Shown here: in pieces, positions 9,166 to 20,713 of the stretch
How the letters are laid out: every line of letters starts with the position of its first letter
Numbering within the stretch: position 1 is the stretch's first letter
NCBI RefSeq assembly: GCF_019243775.1
Contig: NZ_CP069157.1
Coordinates: 620,001-684,000, forward strand
Direction: 5' to 3'
DNA from: Morganella morganii
GTDB taxonomy: Bacteria; Pseudomonadota; Gammaproteobacteria; Enterobacterales; Enterobacteriaceae
DNA length: 64,000 nt
Program-made: the position numbers and the translations under genes
Notes under the pieces: model-generated
Databases searched by the model: none
Seen by the model: the letters and a program-made list of their open reading frames with translations, nothing else
Told to the model about the DNA's origin: nothing

Positions 9166-9489
9166 TCAGCGGAGCAGCACATCGGTCAGTGCGGCATCAT
9201 CCGCCGGGTTCAGCTTTGCGGCTTCTTTCCGGAAATGCTGCCACAACACCCCATTCTGCGCGGAAATTTGCCGGTGCAGTCGCTGTGCTGCTTCCAGCTT
9301 GCCGCTGATATCCTGCGGATCCGGAAAACGCGGCAGCGGCTGCCCGTACAGGCACAACAGGTCATCCTGCAGCTGTGAAATTTGTGACGGTACAAAATTC
9401 AGTAATTTCCCGCTGTGTATCAATGCCGGGGAATTCTCCGCCTGAACTGCCTGTAATGATTGATGTAATGCCTGCTGCAGTGTGTTCAT
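9166..9489 (-). CDS. Unknown 107-aa protein
   Basis: I do not recognise this protein. It is short, soluble, mostly helical in appearance (many Q, L, A) and lacks signal peptide or membrane segment; one cysteine. The start is well supported: AGGAGAGAG stands just before the ATG at 9489. It converges with marR and is followed upstream by a 400-nt gap, so it is monocistronic. Codon use is like the neighbours. The prominent Shine-Dalgarno sequence is the main argument that it is a real gene. No function is proposed. Confidence 0.6.
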   Translation of the reverse strand: MNTLQQALHQSLQAVQAENSPALIHSGKLLNFVPSQISQLQDDLLCLYGQPLPRFPDPQDISGKLEAAQRLHRQISAQNGVLWQHFRKEAAKLNPADDAALTDVLLR

Positions 9490-9856
9490 TTCTCTCTCCT
9501 GATATCCGGGCTGCTGTACCGGGGATAGTAGCGGACAGGAAAATCAATGCTTCGCTGCCCGGCGAAATATCTGCGGTTATCATGGAAGAGGAAAAGAAAC
9601 AGAACACTCCGGTTGTTGCTTTTTAATTGTGCTTATCCCGGGAGAAGGAAAAGGGGGGATTAAAATTTCTCATATAATCATGCATATAAGAAGCTTCCAT
9701 ATAATAATAGATACTGATTATCCATATATAACTCCCTTTATATTCTGAACAGCGGTGCGTACAGAATCCTGTCCGCTGCGCAAGCCGTTACAGTATTATT
9801 AAACACAGCGGGGAGAGGAAAAACAATGAGGCAGAATTACTTATGATAAAGGCAAC
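9490..9856. other. AT-rich gap downstream of fis
   Basis: About 370 nt with no supported gene. Between 9680 and 9750 the sequence repeats CATATAA-like units (CTCATATAATC, GCATATAAGA, CCATATAATAA, CCATATATAAC), typical of curved or H-NS/Fis-bound DNA. A ribosome-site-like GGGGAGAGG precedes an ATG near 9825 but the frame closes after six codons. Confidence 0.5.
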
Positions 9857-9890
9857 AAAAAAGCCCTTTCAGTTATCCTGAAAAGGCTTT
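9857..9890 (-). terminator. fis terminator
   Basis: A 13-bp stem with one mismatch (AAAGCCTTTTCAG / CTGAAAGGGCTTT on the minus strand) followed by a T6 run. It lies just after the fis gene and closes the dusB-fis operon. Confidence 0.88.
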
Positions 9891-9903
9891 TCGATTCAAT
9901 GCA

Positions 9904-10215
9904 TTAAACGGTATTACTTAGTTCATGCCGTATTTTTTCAGTTTTTTTACGCAGAGTACCGCGGTTGATACCCATCATCAGGGCAGCGCGGGTCTGGTTA
10001 CCACGGGTGTATTGCATCACCATGTCCAACAATGGCTGTTCAACTTCAGCCAGTACCAGCTCATACAGTTCATTAACATCCTGACCGTTTAATTGAGCAA
10101 AATAGTTCTTCAGTGCTTGCTTAACTGAGTCACGTAACGGCTTTTGAGTTACCTGATCTTGTGAATTTACAGTAGCAACGGTTAGTACGTCAGAATTTAC
10201 GCGTTGTTCGAACAT
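9904..10215 (-). CDS. fis: Nucleoid protein Fis, C-terminus shifted out of frame
   Basis: Fis is a DNA-bending, growth-phase-controlled nucleoid protein that activates rRNA promoters. Residues 1-91 follow the near-invariant enterobacterial sequence ([20 protein letters not shown]... and the HTH text RGTLRKK). After that the frame reads [12 protein letters not shown] instead of the usual LKKYGMN, giving 103 aa. The cause is a run of seven A on the coding strand (plus-strand T7 at 9942-9948) where six are expected; removing one A gives exactly the 98-aa family length with stop at 9918-9920. As read, the end of the recognition helix is altered (K93 becomes E). It starts 20 nt after dusB, the standard operon. 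Either a sequence error, a real mutation, or slippage; see findings. Confidence 0.93.
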   Translation of the reverse strand: MFEQRVNSDVLTVATVNSQDQVTQKPLRDSVKQALKNYFAQLNGQDVNELYELVLAEVEQPLLDMVMQYTRGNQTRAALMMGINRGTLRKKTEKIRHELSNTV

Positions 10216-10235
10216 AGTTCTGTCAGCTCTTTTCT

Positions 10236-11207
10236 TTATTTACGCAAAAAATTTTCAAAATATGCCTCCAACGCCTCCAGCTGTTCGCCGGCATCCTCAA
10301 TGGCGTTGAATGTGCGCCGAAACTGAACATCAGGTGCATGTTCCTGCATATACCAGGAAACGTGCTTGCGGGCTATGCGGGCTCCCTTGCTTTGACCGTA
10401 AAAGTCGTGCAATTCCCGCACATGCTCACACATTATGCGTTTCACCTCTGCACCGAGCAGGGGCGGCAACAGTTCGCCTGTGTCCAGATAGTGCTGGATT
10501 TCCCGGAAGATCCAGGGTCTTCCCTGAGCAGCACGACCAATCATCAGCGCGTCTGCGCCGGTGTAGTCCAGTACTGCTCTGGCTTTAAGCGGGTCAGTAA
10601 TGTCGCCATTGGCAATAACCGGGATGGCAACAGTCTGCTTAACTGTCCGGATGTTGTCGTATTCGGCTTCACCATTAAACAGACAGGCGCGGGTCCTGCC
10701 ATGGATCGTAAGAGCCTGAATACCGCAACGCTCGGCCAATTGGGCAATCGTGACACAGTTCCGTTCTTCCGGTGACCAGCCGGTGCGAATTTTCAGTGTG
10801 ACGGGCACGTCCACCGCATTAACCACCGCTTTCAGAATCTCTTCCACCAGCGCCGGATAACGCAGCAGGGCGGAGCCTGCCAGCTTACGGTTCACTTTTT
10901 TTGCCGGACACCCCATATTGATATCGATGACCTGCGCACCACCGGCAACATTAATCTTTGCCGCGGCCGCCATTTCACCGGGATCATTACCGGCTATCTG
11001 CACAGAACGGATACCTGGCTCATCACTGTGTACCATGCGTAATCTCGATTTGTCCGTCTTCCAGACCTGAGGGTTGGAAGAGAGCATCTCTGAGACGGCC
11101 ATACCCGCGCCCATTTCATAGCACAACGACCGGAAAGGCCGATCGGTGATGCCTGCCATAGGGGCCGCGATAAGGCGGTTTTTCAACTGGTATTGTCCGA
11201 TACGCAT
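10236..11207 (-). CDS. dusB: tRNA-dihydrouridine synthase B
   Basis: FMN enzyme that reduces a specific uridine in the D-loop of tRNAs. 323 aa (E. coli 321). TIM-barrel signatures: [15 protein letters not shown] at the N-terminus, [11 protein letters not shown] with the catalytic cysteine, LTIHGRTR, and the FMN-binding [20 protein letters not shown] 11207 ([10 protein letters not shown]) matches the E. coli start; the frame stays open 29 codons further upstream, but that stretch overlaps the mapped promoter region. First gene of the dusB-fis operon, which is a fixed arrangement in gamma-proteobacteria. Confidence 0.97.
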   Translation of the reverse strand: MRIGQYQLKNRLIAAPMAGITDRPFRSLCYEMGAGMAVSEMLSSNPQVWKTDKSRLRMVHSDEPGIRSVQIAGNDPGEMAAAAKINVAGGAQVIDINMGCPAKKVNRKLAGSALLRYPALVEEILKAVVNAVDVPVTLKIRTGWSPEERNCVTIAQLAERCGIQALTIHGRTRACLFNGEAEYDNIRTVKQTVAIPVIANGDITDPLKARAVLDYTGADALMIGRAAQGRPWIFREIQHYLDTGELLPPLLGAEVKRIMCEHVRELHDFYGQSKGARIARKHVSWYMQEHAPDVQFRRTFNAIEDAGEQLEALEAYFENFLRK

Positions 11208-11248
11208 AGACGAAGAAGTGTGGCCATACTGTGACTGCAAGGGCGCGT

Positions 11249-11277
11249 ATATTACGCATTTTTTCAAAGATATGAAA
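11249..11277 (-). promoter_or_regulatory. dusB-fis promoter (stringent type)
   Basis: On the minus strand TTTCAT, 17 nt, then TAATAT within GCGTAATATACGC, followed by a GC-rich discriminator (ACGCGCCC). Sequence and spacing agree closely with the known E. coli fis promoter, which is under ppGpp and Fis autoregulation. The upstream 200 nt (11280-11498) are AT-rich and contain no gene; they are expected to hold Fis and IHF sites. Confidence 0.85.
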
Positions 11278-11498
11278 GGACAAACTTTGAGCAAATCGAC
11301 CTTTACGGCGAAATTTTTTTTTATTGCTTTTTTCAGATTTTATTAATTAATGTTTTGTAACAATAAGTTAGCGTAAAATAGCATACAGTGCGGTTTTCTG
11401 ATTTAATTTTCAGAATAAAATGCGTTTGCGTGAAACTGCTTAAAATATATTCACTGAATCACGCAAATGCACGATTTATATACCAAAAAGTAAGAATA

Positions 11499-12383
11499 TC
11501 AGCCGCATTTTGTCGCGGTAATCCGGCACCATTCTTCTTTTTCGGCAATCTCATCAATCTCAAAGACGTCACGGTAAGCATCTGCCACACCTTCCGCCTG
11601 AGTGGCGAGCACACCGGATAACCCGAGTAATCCGCCGGCCTGCGGCAGTGCGCCGATCACCGGAGCCAGTTCACGCAGCGGGCCGGCCAGGATATTGGCC
11701 ACCACAACGTCCGCAGAGAGCGTCTGAGGCTTTTTATCAGAGAGGTAAAGGGTCAGCCTGTCTGAAACGCCGTTGCGCTCTGCGTTGTCCCTGCTGGCCT
11801 GAATCGCCTGCGGATCGATATCGATACCGATAGCTTCTTTCGCACCCAGTTTCAGGGCGGCGATCGCCAGGATCCCGGAGCCGCAGCCGAAATCGATCAC
11901 GGTTTTACCGTTCAGATCCAGCCCGTCGAGCCATTCCAGGCACAGAGAGGTGGTAGGGTGGGTACCGGTGCCGAATGCAAGGCCGGGATCGAGCATCACA
12001 TTGACCGCATCAGGGTCAGGGATCTCACGCCAGCTCGGGCAGATCCACAGGCGCTGACCGAAACGCATCGGGTGGAAGTTATCCATCCACTCGCGTTCCC
12101 AGTCTTTGTCTTCAATCTGTTCGATCTTATGGACAAAGTTTTCGCCGAGCAGCGGGTGCTGCTGTAATTGCGCAACAACGGCTTTCATGTCCGTTTCAGC
12201 GTCATACAGGCCGATCACGTCGGTGTCGCCCCACAGGCGGGTTTCCCCCGGCAGCGGTTCAAAAATCGGGGTGTCGTGGCTGTCCTGAAAGGTAACGGAG
12301 ACCGCACCGGTTTCAGTCAGTTCATCACCGATAACTTCGGCATCAGCACCGGTGGAATTTAATCGTATTTGGATCCAGGGCAT
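11499..12383 (-). CDS. prmA: Ribosomal protein L11 methyltransferase
   Basis: SAM-dependent enzyme that trimethylates ribosomal protein L11. 294 aa, near the usual 293. N-terminal substrate domain starts [16 protein letters not shown]; the methyltransferase fold has the SAM motif [20 protein letters not shown], then [11 protein letters not shown], the NPPY-like catalytic-site position of this family. An in-frame start with a weak AAGAG site 7 nt upstream. It lies between dusB-fis and accC on the same strand but is separated from accC by a terminator, so it is probably transcribed on its own. Confidence 0.96.
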   Translation of the reverse strand: MPWIQIRLNSTGADAEVIGDELTETGAVSVTFQDSHDTPIFEPLPGETRLWGDTDVIGLYDAETDMKAVVAQLQQHPLLGENFVHKIEQIEDKDWEREWMDNFHPMRFGQRLWICPSWREIPDPDAVNVMLDPGLAFGTGTHPTTSLCLEWLDGLDLNGKTVIDFGCGSGILAIAALKLGAKEAIGIDIDPQAIQASRDNAERNGVSDRLTLYLSDKKPQTLSADVVVANILAGPLRELAPVIGALPQAGGLLGLSGVLATQAEGVADAYRDVFEIDEIAEKEEWCRITATKCG

Positions 12384-12389
12384 AACATA

Positions 12390-12418
12390 CTCTTTATAAA
12401 AAGCTCTTTATAAAAAAG
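12390..12418. repeat. Short tandem duplication before prmA
   Basis: CTCTTTATAAAAAG occurs twice head to tail (the second copy with one extra A). It lies between the accC terminator and the prmA start; on the coding strand it places two AAAGAG motifs before prmA. Confidence 0.7.
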
Positions 12419-12436
12419 CCCCTGTTTGACAGGGGC
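12411..12436 (-). terminator. accBC terminator
   Basis: Perfect 8-bp GC-rich stem GCCCCTGT / ACAGGGGC with a 3-nt loop; on the minus strand a T6 run follows. Confidence 0.88.
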
Positions 12437-12460
12437 CTGAGAAAGAAAAGCGACAGAAAA

Positions 12461-13810
12461 TCAGACCTCGTGCAGGCCGAGTTTCTTCTCCAGATAATGG
12501 ATGTTGGTGCCGCCTTTACAGAAGTTCTCATCATTCATAATCAGCTGGTGCAGCTCGATATTGGTTTTGATACCGTCGATAATCAGTTCCGCCAGCGCAT
12601 TCTTCATACGGGCGATAGCAATTTCGCGGGTTTCACCATAGGTGATGAGCTTACCGATCATTGAATCATAATACGGCGGTACAGTATAACCGGCGTAAAT
12701 ATGAGACTCCCAGCGGACACCGAAACCACCCGGAGAGTGGAAGCGGGTAATTTTGCCCGGGCTCGGTAAGAAGGTGTGCGGATCTTCGGCATTGATACGG
12801 CATTCGATCGCGTGACCTTTTACTTTGATATCTTCCTGTTTCACAGAGAGCGGCAGGCCGGATGCGACACGCAGCTGCTCTTTGATCAGGTCAACACCGG
12901 TGATCATTTCAGTAACCGGGTGCTCTACCTGAATACGGGTGTTCATTTCGATGAAATAGAACTCGCCGTTTTCAAACAGGAACTCAAAGGTACCGGCACC
13001 ACGGTAGCCGATATCGATACAGGCTTTGGCACAGCGTTCGCCGATGCTTTTGCGCAGCGCCGGAGTGATACCCGGTGCAGGGGCTTCTTCCACCACTTTC
13101 TGGTGACGGCGCTGCATGGAGCAGTCGCGTTCAGCCAGATAAACAGCATGGCCCTGACCATCCGCCATAACCTGGATTTCAACGTGACGCGGGTTCTCAA
13201 GGAATTTTTCCATGTAAACCATGTCGTTGTTGAAAGCCGCTTTGGCTTCGGCTTTGGTCATTGCAATCGCTTCTTCCAGATCTTCATCATTGCGGACAAC
13301 GCGCATACCGCGTCCGCCGCCGCCGCCGGAGGCTTTGATGATGACCGGGAAACCGATACGTTTGGCAATGGTGTGGTTCAGCGGCATATCGTCGCTGAGC
13401 GGGCCGTCAGAGCCCGGCACACACGGAACGCCGGTTTCTTTCATCGCACGGATAGCAGAAACTTTGTCGCCCATCAGGCGGATGGTTTCAGCTTTCGGGC
13501 CGATAAACGTGAAGCCGGAGCGTTCAACCTGCTCGGCAAAATCAGCGTTTTCAGATAAGAATCCGTACCCCGGGTGGATGGCCTGTGCGCCGGAAATTTC
13601 AGCAGCAGAGATAATGGCCGGGATATTCAGATAACTTTTCGCAGAGGCTGCCGGACCGATACAGATGGTCTCGTCAGCCAGCAGAACGTGTTTTAAATCA
13701 CGATCCGCAGAAGAGTGAACAGCGACCGCTTTGATCCCGAGCTCTTTACAGGCCCGCAGGATCCGCAGTGCAATTTCACCCCGGTTGGCAATAAGGATTT
13801 TTTCCAGCAT
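12461..13810 (-). CDS. accC: Biotin carboxylase subunit of acetyl-CoA carboxylase
   Basis: ATP-dependent carboxylation of the biotin on AccB, first half of the acetyl-CoA carboxylase reaction that commits carbon to fatty acids. 449 aa, identical in length to E. coli. Signatures: [17 protein letters not shown] at the start, the glycine-rich ATP loop [14 protein letters not shown] (about 159-172), the catalytic [14 protein letters not shown] (about 288-301), and the C-terminal dimer region. It follows accB after 11 nt in the aroQ-accB-accC operon and ends in a strong terminator. Confidence 0.98.
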   Translation of the reverse strand: MLEKILIANRGEIALRILRACKELGIKAVAVHSSADRDLKHVLLADETICIGPAASAKSYLNIPAIISAAEISGAQAIHPGYGFLSENADFAEQVERSGFTFIGPKAETIRLMGDKVSAIRAMKETGVPCVPGSDGPLSDDMPLNHTIAKRIGFPVIIKASGGGGGRGMRVVRNDEDLEEAIAMTKAEAKAAFNNDMVYMEKFLENPRHVEIQVMADGQGHAVYLAERDCSMQRRHQKVVEEAPAPGITPALRKSIGERCAKACIDIGYRGAGTFEFLFENGEFYFIEMNTRIQVEHPVTEMITGVDLIKEQLRVASGLPLSVKQEDIKVKGHAIECRINAEDPHTFLPSPGKITRFHSPGGFGVRWESHIYAGYTVPPYYDSMIGKLITYGETREIAIARMKNALAELIIDGIKTNIELHQLIMNDENFCKGGTNIHYLEKKLGLHEV

Positions 13811-13821
13811 GATTCGCCCCG

Positions 13822-14283
13822 TTATTCGATGACGACCAGTGGCTCGTCAAATTCGACAGCATCGCCGTCTTTTAACAGAATTGCTTTAACCACACCGGCT
13901 TTGTCAGCTTCGATCTGGTTCATCATTTTCATGGCTTCGACGATGCACAGGGTGTCACCGACATTGACCTGTTTACCGACTTCAATAAAGGCTTTCGCAT
14001 CCGGGCTTGGTGAACGGTAGAACGTACCCACCATCGGAGAGCGGACCACATGGCCGGCAATCTCTTTTTCCGGCGCCGGATCAGCAAGACCTGCGGATGG
14101 TGCAACAGCGGCTGCCAGGGCAGGCTGCTGAACAGGTGCGCTGTATTGCTGTGGTACGGCCATAGCCTGAACCGGTAAAGCGCGGCTGATGCGTACTGAC
14201 TCTTCGCCTTCAGAAATTTCCAGCTCAGAAATACCGGACTCTTCGACCAGCTCGATCAGTTTTTTTATTTTACGAATATCCAT
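13822..14283 (-). CDS. accB: Biotin carboxyl carrier protein
   Basis: Carries covalently bound biotin between AccC and the carboxyltransferase AccAD. 153 aa. The N-terminal helix [18 protein letters not shown], an Ala/Pro-rich linker (about 36-75) and the biotinyl domain are all present; the biotin attachment site is K119 in VEAMKMMNQ. In E. coli AccB also represses its own operon. It sits 17 nt after aroQ and 11 nt before accC. Confidence 0.98.
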   Translation of the reverse strand: MDIRKIKKLIELVEESGISELEISEGEESVRISRALPVQAMAVPQQYSAPVQQPALAAAVAPSAGLADPAPEKEIAGHVVRSPMVGTFYRSPSPDAKAFIEVGKQVNVGDTLCIVEAMKMMNQIEADKAGVVKAILLKDGDAVEFDEPLVVIE

Positions 14284-14300
14284 GAGATGATTCCGTACTC

Positions 14301-14759
14301 TTAGTGTTGAGTTAATTGTGACAGACGGTGAACCGCTGCCTGTAAAGCATAACGGTAGCCTTCCGCACCCAGCCCGCAGATAACGCCGGTGGCGATATCA
14401 GAAAGATAAGAGTGGTGACGGAACGGCTCCCGTGCGTGTACATTCGACAGATGGATCTCGATAAACGGGATGCTGACGGCCAGCAGGGCATCACGCAGAG
14501 CCACACTGGTGTGAGTGAATGCGGCCGGGTTTATCAGAATAAAATCGGTGTTTCCCCGTGCAGCATGAATTCTGTCGATGAGTTCGTGCTCGGCGTTGGA
14601 TTGCAGGTGGCTTAGTGTAACGCCACACTGACCGGCATCGCGGGTCAGCGTTGTAACGATATCCGCGAGAGTGAGCGTCCCGTATTTATCGGGTTCCCGC
14701 GTGCCCAGCAGGTTAAGATTCGGGCCGTTCAGTAACAATATATGATAACTTTCGGTCAT
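14301..14759 (-). CDS. aroQ: 3-dehydroquinate dehydratase, type II
   Basis: Third step of the shikimate pathway (3-dehydroquinate to 3-dehydroshikimate), dodecameric type II enzyme unrelated to E. coli AroD. 152 aa. Signatures: [17 protein letters not shown] at the N-terminus with the catalytic lid arginine, the tyrosine in DKYG, the [16 protein letters not shown] segment, and [17 protein letters not shown] with the catalytic histidine. It heads the aroQ-accB-accC operon, an arrangement shared by Yersinia and many gamma-proteobacteria but not E. coli. Confidence 0.97.
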   Translation of the reverse strand: MTESYHILLLNGPNLNLLGTREPDKYGTLTLADIVTTLTRDAGQCGVTLSHLQSNAEHELIDRIHAARGNTDFILINPAAFTHTSVALRDALLAVSIPFIEIHLSNVHAREPFRHHSYLSDIATGVICGLGAEGYRYALQAAVHRLSQLTQH

Positions 14760-16790
<2,031 letters not shown>

Positions 16791-16839
16791 GCGGACTCCC
16801 GTCCGTTCAATACTGCAGGCCGGGGGAGTCCGCTCCCCC
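16791..16839 (+). promoter_or_regulatory. Overlapping alternative hairpins between mreB and mreC
   Basis: GCGGACTCCC (16791-16800) can pair perfectly with GGGAGTCCGC (16824-16833), while GGGGGAG (16822-16828) can pair with CTCCCCC (16833-16839). The two stems share bases and exclude each other. No U tract follows. The element starts right after the mreB stop codon and may lower mreC/mreD expression or protect the mreB 3' end. Confidence 0.5.
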
Positions 16840-16903
16840 AGCTCGCCGGATACACACTCTGTCTTCCCGGACGGAATTACTGTAGTGCCTGATATCGCAT
16901 CCT

Positions 16904-18025
16904 ATGAAGCCGATTTTTAGCCGGGGGCCTTCCCTTCAGATTCGCATTGTTGTTGCGGTTATTTTTGCCATCGGACTGATTGTGGTTGATAACCGGATTG
17001 ATGCTTTTACCAAAATCCGTAACTATCTGGATACGGCGGTCAGCCCGTTCTATTTTTTAGCCAACGGCCCGCGTCAGTTACTGGACGGTATCTCTGATAA
17101 CTTTGCCACCCGCGAGCAGCTGGAATTTGAAAACCGCGCTCTGCGCCAGGAACTGCTGGTTAAAAGCAGTCAGAATCAACTGCTTGAACAATTTAAGCAG
17201 GAAAATGCCCGGCTGCGTGAGCTGCTCGGTTCACCGCTGCGTCAGGATGAGCACATGATGGTCACCCAGGTGATGGCGGGAGCCAACACCCCGTACCGTG
17301 ACCAGGTGGTGATCGACAAAGGCAGCCGTGACGGCGTGTATGACGGCCAGCCGGTGATCAGTGATAAAGGTGTGGTGGGGCAGGTGATTGCCGTGTCTCA
17401 GTTAACCAGCCGTGTTCTGCTGATCTGCGATACCACTCACGCACTGCCGATTCAGGTGCTGCGTAACGACATTCGCGTCATTGCATCCGGCACCGGATGT
17501 ACTGACGATTTACAGCTTGAACCACTGCCGAACAATATTGATATCCGCGTGGGGGATGTGCTGGTCACCTCCGGCCTCGGCGGCCGTTTCCCGGAAGGTT
17601 ACCCGGTCGGGATCGTCTCTTCGGTAAAAGTGGATAATCAGCGCGCTTATACCATTATCAGTGCCAAACCGACGGCTGACCTTCAGCGTCTGCGTTATCT
17701 GCTCTTATTATGGGGCGGAGACAGCAACCCGCGTGAGCCTTCCGGCCCGTCTGAGGTGTACCGCGCGGCCAACGAACGTATCATGCAGGTTATGCCGCAG
17801 GTGATCCCGTCTGTCCAGACGCCGGAAACTGACCCGGCTGCGGCAGCCCCGGACGCACCTGCCGCTCCGGCACCTTCCGCCGGAACGACACCACCGAAAC
17901 CGGCCGGACCTAAACCCGCACAGCCAAAACCGGCAGACACGCCAGCCACTGCCGCACCGGTCGCTCAGGATCCGGCTGCTGATTCCGCACCGGCCCGGCC
18001 GCTGAGGATGAGGCCGCAACAATGA
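16904..18025 (+). CDS. mreC: Cell-shape protein MreC
   Basis: Bitopic inner-membrane protein of the Rod complex that activates PBP2 from the periplasmic side. 373 aa: short cytoplasmic start (MKPIFSRGPSLQIRI), one membrane segment about 15-32, a periplasmic coiled coil (about 70-115, ENRALRQELLVKS), the paired beta domains (VIDKGSRDGVYDGQPVI; VLVTSGLGGRFPEGYPVGIV), and a Pro/Ala-rich tail from about 300. The C-terminal tail is low-complexity, common in this family. It follows mreB after 113 nt and overlaps mreD by 4 nt. Confidence 0.96.
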   Translation: MKPIFSRGPSLQIRIVVAVIFAIGLIVVDNRIDAFTKIRNYLDTAVSPFYFLANGPRQLLDGISDNFATREQLEFENRALRQELLVKSSQNQLLEQFKQENARLRELLGSPLRQDEHMMVTQVMAGANTPYRDQVVIDKGSRDGVYDGQPVISDKGVVGQVIAVSQLTSRVLLICDTTHALPIQVLRNDIRVIASGTGCTDDLQLEPLPNNIDIRVGDVLVTSGLGGRFPEGYPVGIVSSVKVDNQRAYTIISAKPTADLQRLRYLLLLWGGDSNPREPSGPSEVYRAANERIMQVMPQVIPSVQTPETDPAAAAPDAPAAPAPSAGTTPPKPAGPKPAQPKPADTPATAAPVAQDPAADSAPARPLRMRPQQ

Positions 18026-18510
18026 ATACCTACCGGGGACAAAACCGGATTATTGTCTGGCTCTCCTTTCTGATAGCACTGGTACTGCAAATCATGCCCT
18101 GGCCGGAGCAGATTCAGTTTTACCGTCCGTCGTGGGCGATGCTGTTTCTTATCTACTGGGTGATGGCGCTGCCGCACCGCGTCAGTGTCGGCTCCGCTTT
18201 CTTTCTCGGCATGATCATTGACCTGATTGAAGGTTCCACGCTCGGCGTGCATGCCCTGAGCCTGTCTATCGTCACCTATCTGGTCTCATTCAGACATCAG
18301 CTGCTGCGCAATATGGCGCTGTGGCAGCAGTCGCTGGTCATTATGGTGCTGTCAGTGCTGATGCAGTTCTTTGTTTTCTGGTCAGAATTTTTATTGTCCG
18401 ATATTGTGTTTCATCCGGAAGTCTTCTGGAACAGTCTGGTCAATGGTATCTTATGGCCATGGATTTTTTTATTACTGCGTAAGACCCGCCGTCACTTTTC
18501 TGTTCATTAA
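18022..18510 (+). CDS. mreD: Cell-shape protein MreD
   Basis: Integral inner-membrane partner of MreC in the Rod complex. 162 aa (E. coli 162), with about five hydrophobic segments and the family text MPWPEQIQFYRPSWAMLFLIYW near the start and DLIEGSTLGVHALS in the middle. Its ATG overlaps the mreC stop codon (ATGA), so it is translationally coupled. Confidence 0.96.
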   Translation: MNTYRGQNRIIVWLSFLIALVLQIMPWPEQIQFYRPSWAMLFLIYWVMALPHRVSVGSAFFLGMIIDLIEGSTLGVHALSLSIVTYLVSFRHQLLRNMALWQQSLVIMVLSVLMQFFVFWSEFLLSDIVFHPEVFWNSLVNGILWPWIFLLLRKTRRHFSVH

Positions 18511-18557
18511 TCAGGGAACGGCGGCGTGATACGTTAACAAAACGTCAGGACCCCTGA

Positions 18558-19169
18558 ATGCTGCCGATTTACCTTGCTTCAACCTCTCCCCGCCGCCGGG
18601 AACTTATCCGGCTGCTGAATGTTCAGTGTGAAACACTCTCCCCCTGTATCGATGAAATCCGCCGTGACGGTGAACCCGCTGCGGATTACGTGGTACGTCT
18701 GGCGCGGGAGAAAGCACAGGCCGGGGTGGCACTGGCAGCAGAAGAGCGGCCGGTTATCGGCTCTGATACCATTGTGGTGCTCGGTGGTGATATCCTGGAG
18801 AAGCCCCGCGATGCGGCACATGCCTTTGCCATGCTCAACGCACTGTCCGGCTGCACACATCAGGTGATGACGGCGGTCGCGGTTTCTGATTGTTTCCGGA
18901 CACTGAGTACATTGATTGTGACAGATGTGACATTCCGCCGGTTATCAGATGACGAAATAAACGAGTATATTCAGACAGGTGAGCCGATGGACAAAGCCGG
19001 TGCTTACGGCATCCAGGGCCTGGGCGGGCGCTATGTCCGCAAAATTAACGGTAGCTATCATGCTGTGGTGGGATTACCGTTAGTGGAAACCGAAGAATTA
19101 ATTAAGCGGTACACGGATACCCTGAACGGGGTTGTACCGGAACATATTGACGGGAAAGAAATACCATGA
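18558..19169 (+). CDS. yhdE: Maf-type nucleoside triphosphate pyrophosphatase (dTTP/UTP)
   Basis: House-cleaning enzyme that hydrolyses dTTP, UTP and modified pyrimidine nucleotides. 203 aa. Maf signatures: the N-terminal [15 protein letters not shown], the SDTIVVLGG loop with the catalytic aspartate, and the C-terminal [19 protein letters not shown] substrate loop. It lies between mreD and rng as in E. coli and overlaps rng by 4 nt (ATGA), marking one operon. Confidence 0.94.
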   Translation: MLPIYLASTSPRRRELIRLLNVQCETLSPCIDEIRRDGEPAADYVVRLAREKAQAGVALAAEERPVIGSDTIVVLGGDILEKPRDAAHAFAMLNALSGCTHQVMTAVAVSDCFRTLSTLIVTDVTFRRLSDDEINEYIQTGEPMDKAGAYGIQGLGGRYVRKINGSYHAVVGLPLVETEELIKRYTDTLNGVVPEHIDGKEIP

Positions 19170-20635
19170 CAGCCGAGCTTTTAGTCAACGTGACCCCGTC
19201 TGAAACACGGGTCGCTTATATTACCGGCGGGATCCTTCAGGAAATTCATATTGAGCGCGAGGCTAAACGCGGTATCGTCGGCAATATCTATAAAGGGCGT
19301 GTGAGCCGGGTGCTGCCCGGTATGCAGGCGGCCTTTATCGATATTGGCCTGGATAAAGCAGCCTTTCTGCATGCCTCGGATATTATTCCGCATACGGAAT
19401 GTATTTCCGGGGATGAAAAAGAGAAATTCCGCACCCGCGATATCGGGGAACTGGTCCATCAGGGGCAGGATATTATTGTGCAGGTGGTCAAAGATCCGCT
19501 GGGCACCAAAGGTGCGCGTCTGACCACCGATATCACGCTGCCGTCCCGCTACCTGGTGTTTATGCCGGGCGCCTCTCACGTAGGGGTTTCCCAGCGCATT
19601 GAGAGCGAAGAAGAGCGCGAGCGCCTGAAAAACATTGTGGCGGGTTATTGTGATGAGGACGGCGGTTTTATTATCCGCACAGCAGCGGAAGGGGTCGGGG
19701 AAGAAGAACTGACTTCTGATGCCGCGTTCCTGCGCCGGTTGTGGACCAAAGTTATCCAGCGCAAAAAACGCAATACCACCCGTACCAAAATCTACGGTGA
19801 ACTGGCGCTGGCACACCGCATTCTGCGGGATTTTGCCGGTGAGTCACTCGACCGCATCCGGATTGACTCCCGCCTGAGCTTTAAAGAGTTACAGGAATTT
19901 GTGGATGATTACATCCCGGAAATGACCGCCAAACTGGAACTGTACCAGGGCAGTCAGCCGATTTTTGATCTCTATGATACCGAAAATGAAATCCAGCGGG
20001 CGATGGAGCGCAAGGTCGAAATGAAATCAGGCGGATACCTGATTATCGACCAGACGGAGGCGATGACCACCATCGATATCAACACCGGTGCGTTTGTCGG
20101 GCACCGCAATCTGGAAGAAACTATTTTCAATACCAATATCGAGGCCACCCAGGCGATTGCGCGGCAGTTACGTCTGCGCAACCTCGGTGGTATCATTATC
20201 ATTGATTTCATTGATATGACCGATGAGGATCACCGTCGCCGGGTGCTGAGTTCGCTGGAACTGGCGCTGGCCAAAGATCGCGTGAAGACCACTATCAACG
20301 GTTTTTCACAGCTCGGACTGGTGGAGATGACCCGCAAACGCACGCGGGAGAGCCTCGAACATGTCCTGTGCGAGAAATGCCCGACCTGTCAGGGGCGCGG
20401 CAGTGTCCGCTCGGTGGAAACGGTCTGCTATGAAATTCTGCGCGAGATTGTCCGCGTGCACCATCTGCTGGATGTTGATCGCTTCCTCGTCTATGCCTCA
20501 CCGGCAGTGACTGAGGCATTGCAGGGGGATGAATCCCATGCCCTGGCAGAGGTGGAGATTTTTGTCGGTAAACAGGTTCAGGTTCGCGCCGAACCGCTCT
20601 ACAGCCAGGAACATTTTGATGTCGTCATGATGTAA
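19166..20635 (+). CDS. rng: Ribonuclease G
   Basis: Endoribonuclease of the RNase E/G family that matures the 5' end of 16S rRNA and degrades some mRNAs. 489 aa, same length as E. coli. Signatures: S1 domain near residues 38-120 ([23 protein letters not shown]), the 5' sensor/RNase H-like core, the metal-binding catalytic [18 protein letters not shown] and IIIIDFIDM, and the zinc link [11 protein letters not shown]. Translation is coupled to the maf gene by overlapping ATGA. Confidence 0.97.
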   Translation: MTAELLVNVTPSETRVAYITGGILQEIHIEREAKRGIVGNIYKGRVSRVLPGMQAAFIDIGLDKAAFLHASDIIPHTECISGDEKEKFRTRDIGELVHQGQDIIVQVVKDPLGTKGARLTTDITLPSRYLVFMPGASHVGVSQRIESEEERERLKNIVAGYCDEDGGFIIRTAAEGVGEEELTSDAAFLRRLWTKVIQRKKRNTTRTKIYGELALAHRILRDFAGESLDRIRIDSRLSFKELQEFVDDYIPEMTAKLELYQGSQPIFDLYDTENEIQRAMERKVEMKSGGYLIIDQTEAMTTIDINTGAFVGHRNLEETIFNTNIEATQAIARQLRLRNLGGIIIIDFIDMTDEDHRRRVLSSLELALAKDRVKTTINGFSQLGLVEMTRKRTRESLEHVLCEKCPTCQGRGSVRSVETVCYEILREIVRVHHLLDVDRFLVYASPAVTEALQGDESHALAEVEIFVGKQVQVRAEPLYSQEHFDVVMM

Positions 20636-20713
20636 TTCATTGGCGGTATACTGCCGGATATAAGCGGATATCCGGTTCCGCCGGCCTTGACAGCTGCAGG
20701 AGAAGGAGAGCCA

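Noticed and set aside
12776-13558. 260-codon frame antisense to accC
   Set aside because: Shadow of the highly conserved accC; translated text is His/Phe/Asp-rich as expected from the complement of accC codons.
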